DNA of 5,584 nucleotides, from positions 1 to 5,584 of the forward strand of contig DAHWFG010000040.1 of NCBI GenBank assembly GCA_027325115.1, read 5' to 3'. The notes beneath the pieces were generated by a model. The model had not been told where the DNA came from and ran no database searches. It saw only the letters and a list, made by a program, of their open reading frames with translations. The stretch is from JAKBCQ01 sp021807585. Lineage in GTDB: Bacteria; Planctomycetota; Planctomycetia; Isosphaerales; Isosphaeraceae. This document shows, one piece after another, positions 5,152-5,584 of this stretch. Numbering within the stretch: the first letter of the stretch is position 1; every line of letters begins with the position of its first letter. A program made the position numbers and the translations under genes.

Positions 5152-5584
5152 CTATTTATGTATAAATTGGTTGTCGACTCGTTGAAAGACACCGTGGAAA
5201 AAGGATTGCGGCTTTCCCCACGGGGTCGTATGAGTCGCTCGCGTTTCTTTGATGAGCGTAAATCCAGGACCGAACTCGGAGGATAACGACTCGGCGTTAT
5301 AACCGACGACGTCGAGGTCGCTGCACCTCCTCGGGCCGTCGTCGGCGAACGTCGCGACGATCAGACGTCCCCCTTCGGGGATCGATCGGATAGCCAATTC
5401 CACATATTTTTTCCGATCGGTCGCGTCGATCAAAAAATGGAACACGGCGCGATCGTGCCACACATCGAACACGCCGATCTCCGCCGTCTCGGTCACATCG
5501 GCGACGATCCAACCAACCCGCGCGGCAAGGAGTCCCAGCCGCGATTTGGCTTTCTCGAGCGCGGTTTCGGAGATGTCGAGGACG
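5152..5584 (-). CDS. Class I SAM-dependent methyltransferase, N-terminus off the window
   Basis: The frame is open from the right edge to the TAG at 5154-5152, 143 residues visible. A GTG at 5496-5494 could be read as a start, but the preceding 29 codons (VLDISETALEKAKSRL... VGWIVADVTE) clearly belong to the protein. They give the end of motif I (VLDIS) and motif II (WIVADVTE), so the internal GTG is not the start. Next come FDVWHDRAVFHFL, a very characteristic block of one group of small soluble class I methyltransferases; the post-motif strand PEGGRLIVATF with ADDGPRRCS; a GPGF turn; and a C-terminal THTTPWGKPQSFF. The glycine loop of motif I is off the window. Relatives I recall are about 200 residues, so roughly 60 are missing. 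Substrate is unknown. The tight coupling to mddA suggests thiol or other sulfur-compound methylation, but that is inference only. Confidence 0.88.
   Translation of the reverse strand, partial: VLDISETALEKAKSRLGLLAARVGWIVADVTETAEIGVFDVWHDRAVFHFLIDATDRKKYVELAIRSIPEGGRLIVATFADDGPRRCSDLDVVGYNAESLSSEFGPGFTLIKETRATHTTPWGKPQSFFHGVFQRVDNQFIHK

Noticed and set aside
4924..5286. A plus-strand ORF of 120 codons across the methyltransferase-mddA junction
   Set aside because: It is antisense to two genes with clear family motifs and has a composition typical of a shadow frame.

Overview
The window looks like a chromosomal segment from a GC-rich bacterium, most likely a member of the Planctomycetota. This is an inference from three things: a C-terminal PEP-CTERM sorting signal, a secreted HEAT-repeat protein of a kind common in that phylum, and an Lgt with the cysteine-rich core GRIGCFLNGCCYG. 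Verrucomicrobiota or another PEP-CTERM-bearing group cannot be excluded from sequence alone. Nothing points to a phage, insertion sequence, CRISPR array or RNA gene.

Layout, left to right. Positions 2-574 (+) hold the C-terminal part of an exported PEP-CTERM protein whose start lies off the window. A 266-base gap follows with one short hairpin and a weak promoter candidate but no convincing gene. Positions 841-1719 (+) encode pantothenate synthetase (panC). After an 81-base AT-rich spacer comes prolipoprotein diacylglyceryl transferase (lgt, 1801-2643, +). A 172-base leader with two inverted repeats precedes a 521-residue secreted protein (2816-4381, +) with a HEAT-like segment, an STN/secretin-like segment and a striking methionine cluster. 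Eighteen bases further on, facing the other way, is a two-gene minus-strand unit: a class I SAM-dependent methyltransferase (5152-5584, N-terminus off the window) followed 20 bases later by an MddA-type methanethiol S-methyltransferase (4400-5131).

How the genes relate. panC (coenzyme A precursor synthesis) and lgt (first step of lipoprotein maturation) are housekeeping genes that happen to be adjacent. The PEP-CTERM protein and the HEAT/STN protein are both exported, but by different routes, and show no clear functional tie. The only obvious functional unit is the minus-strand pair. MddA makes dimethyl sulfide from methanethiol, and its tight coupling to a second soluble methyltransferase suggests a small thiol or sulfur methylation module. 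That pair is the most interesting content of the window. I see no wholly undescribed system.
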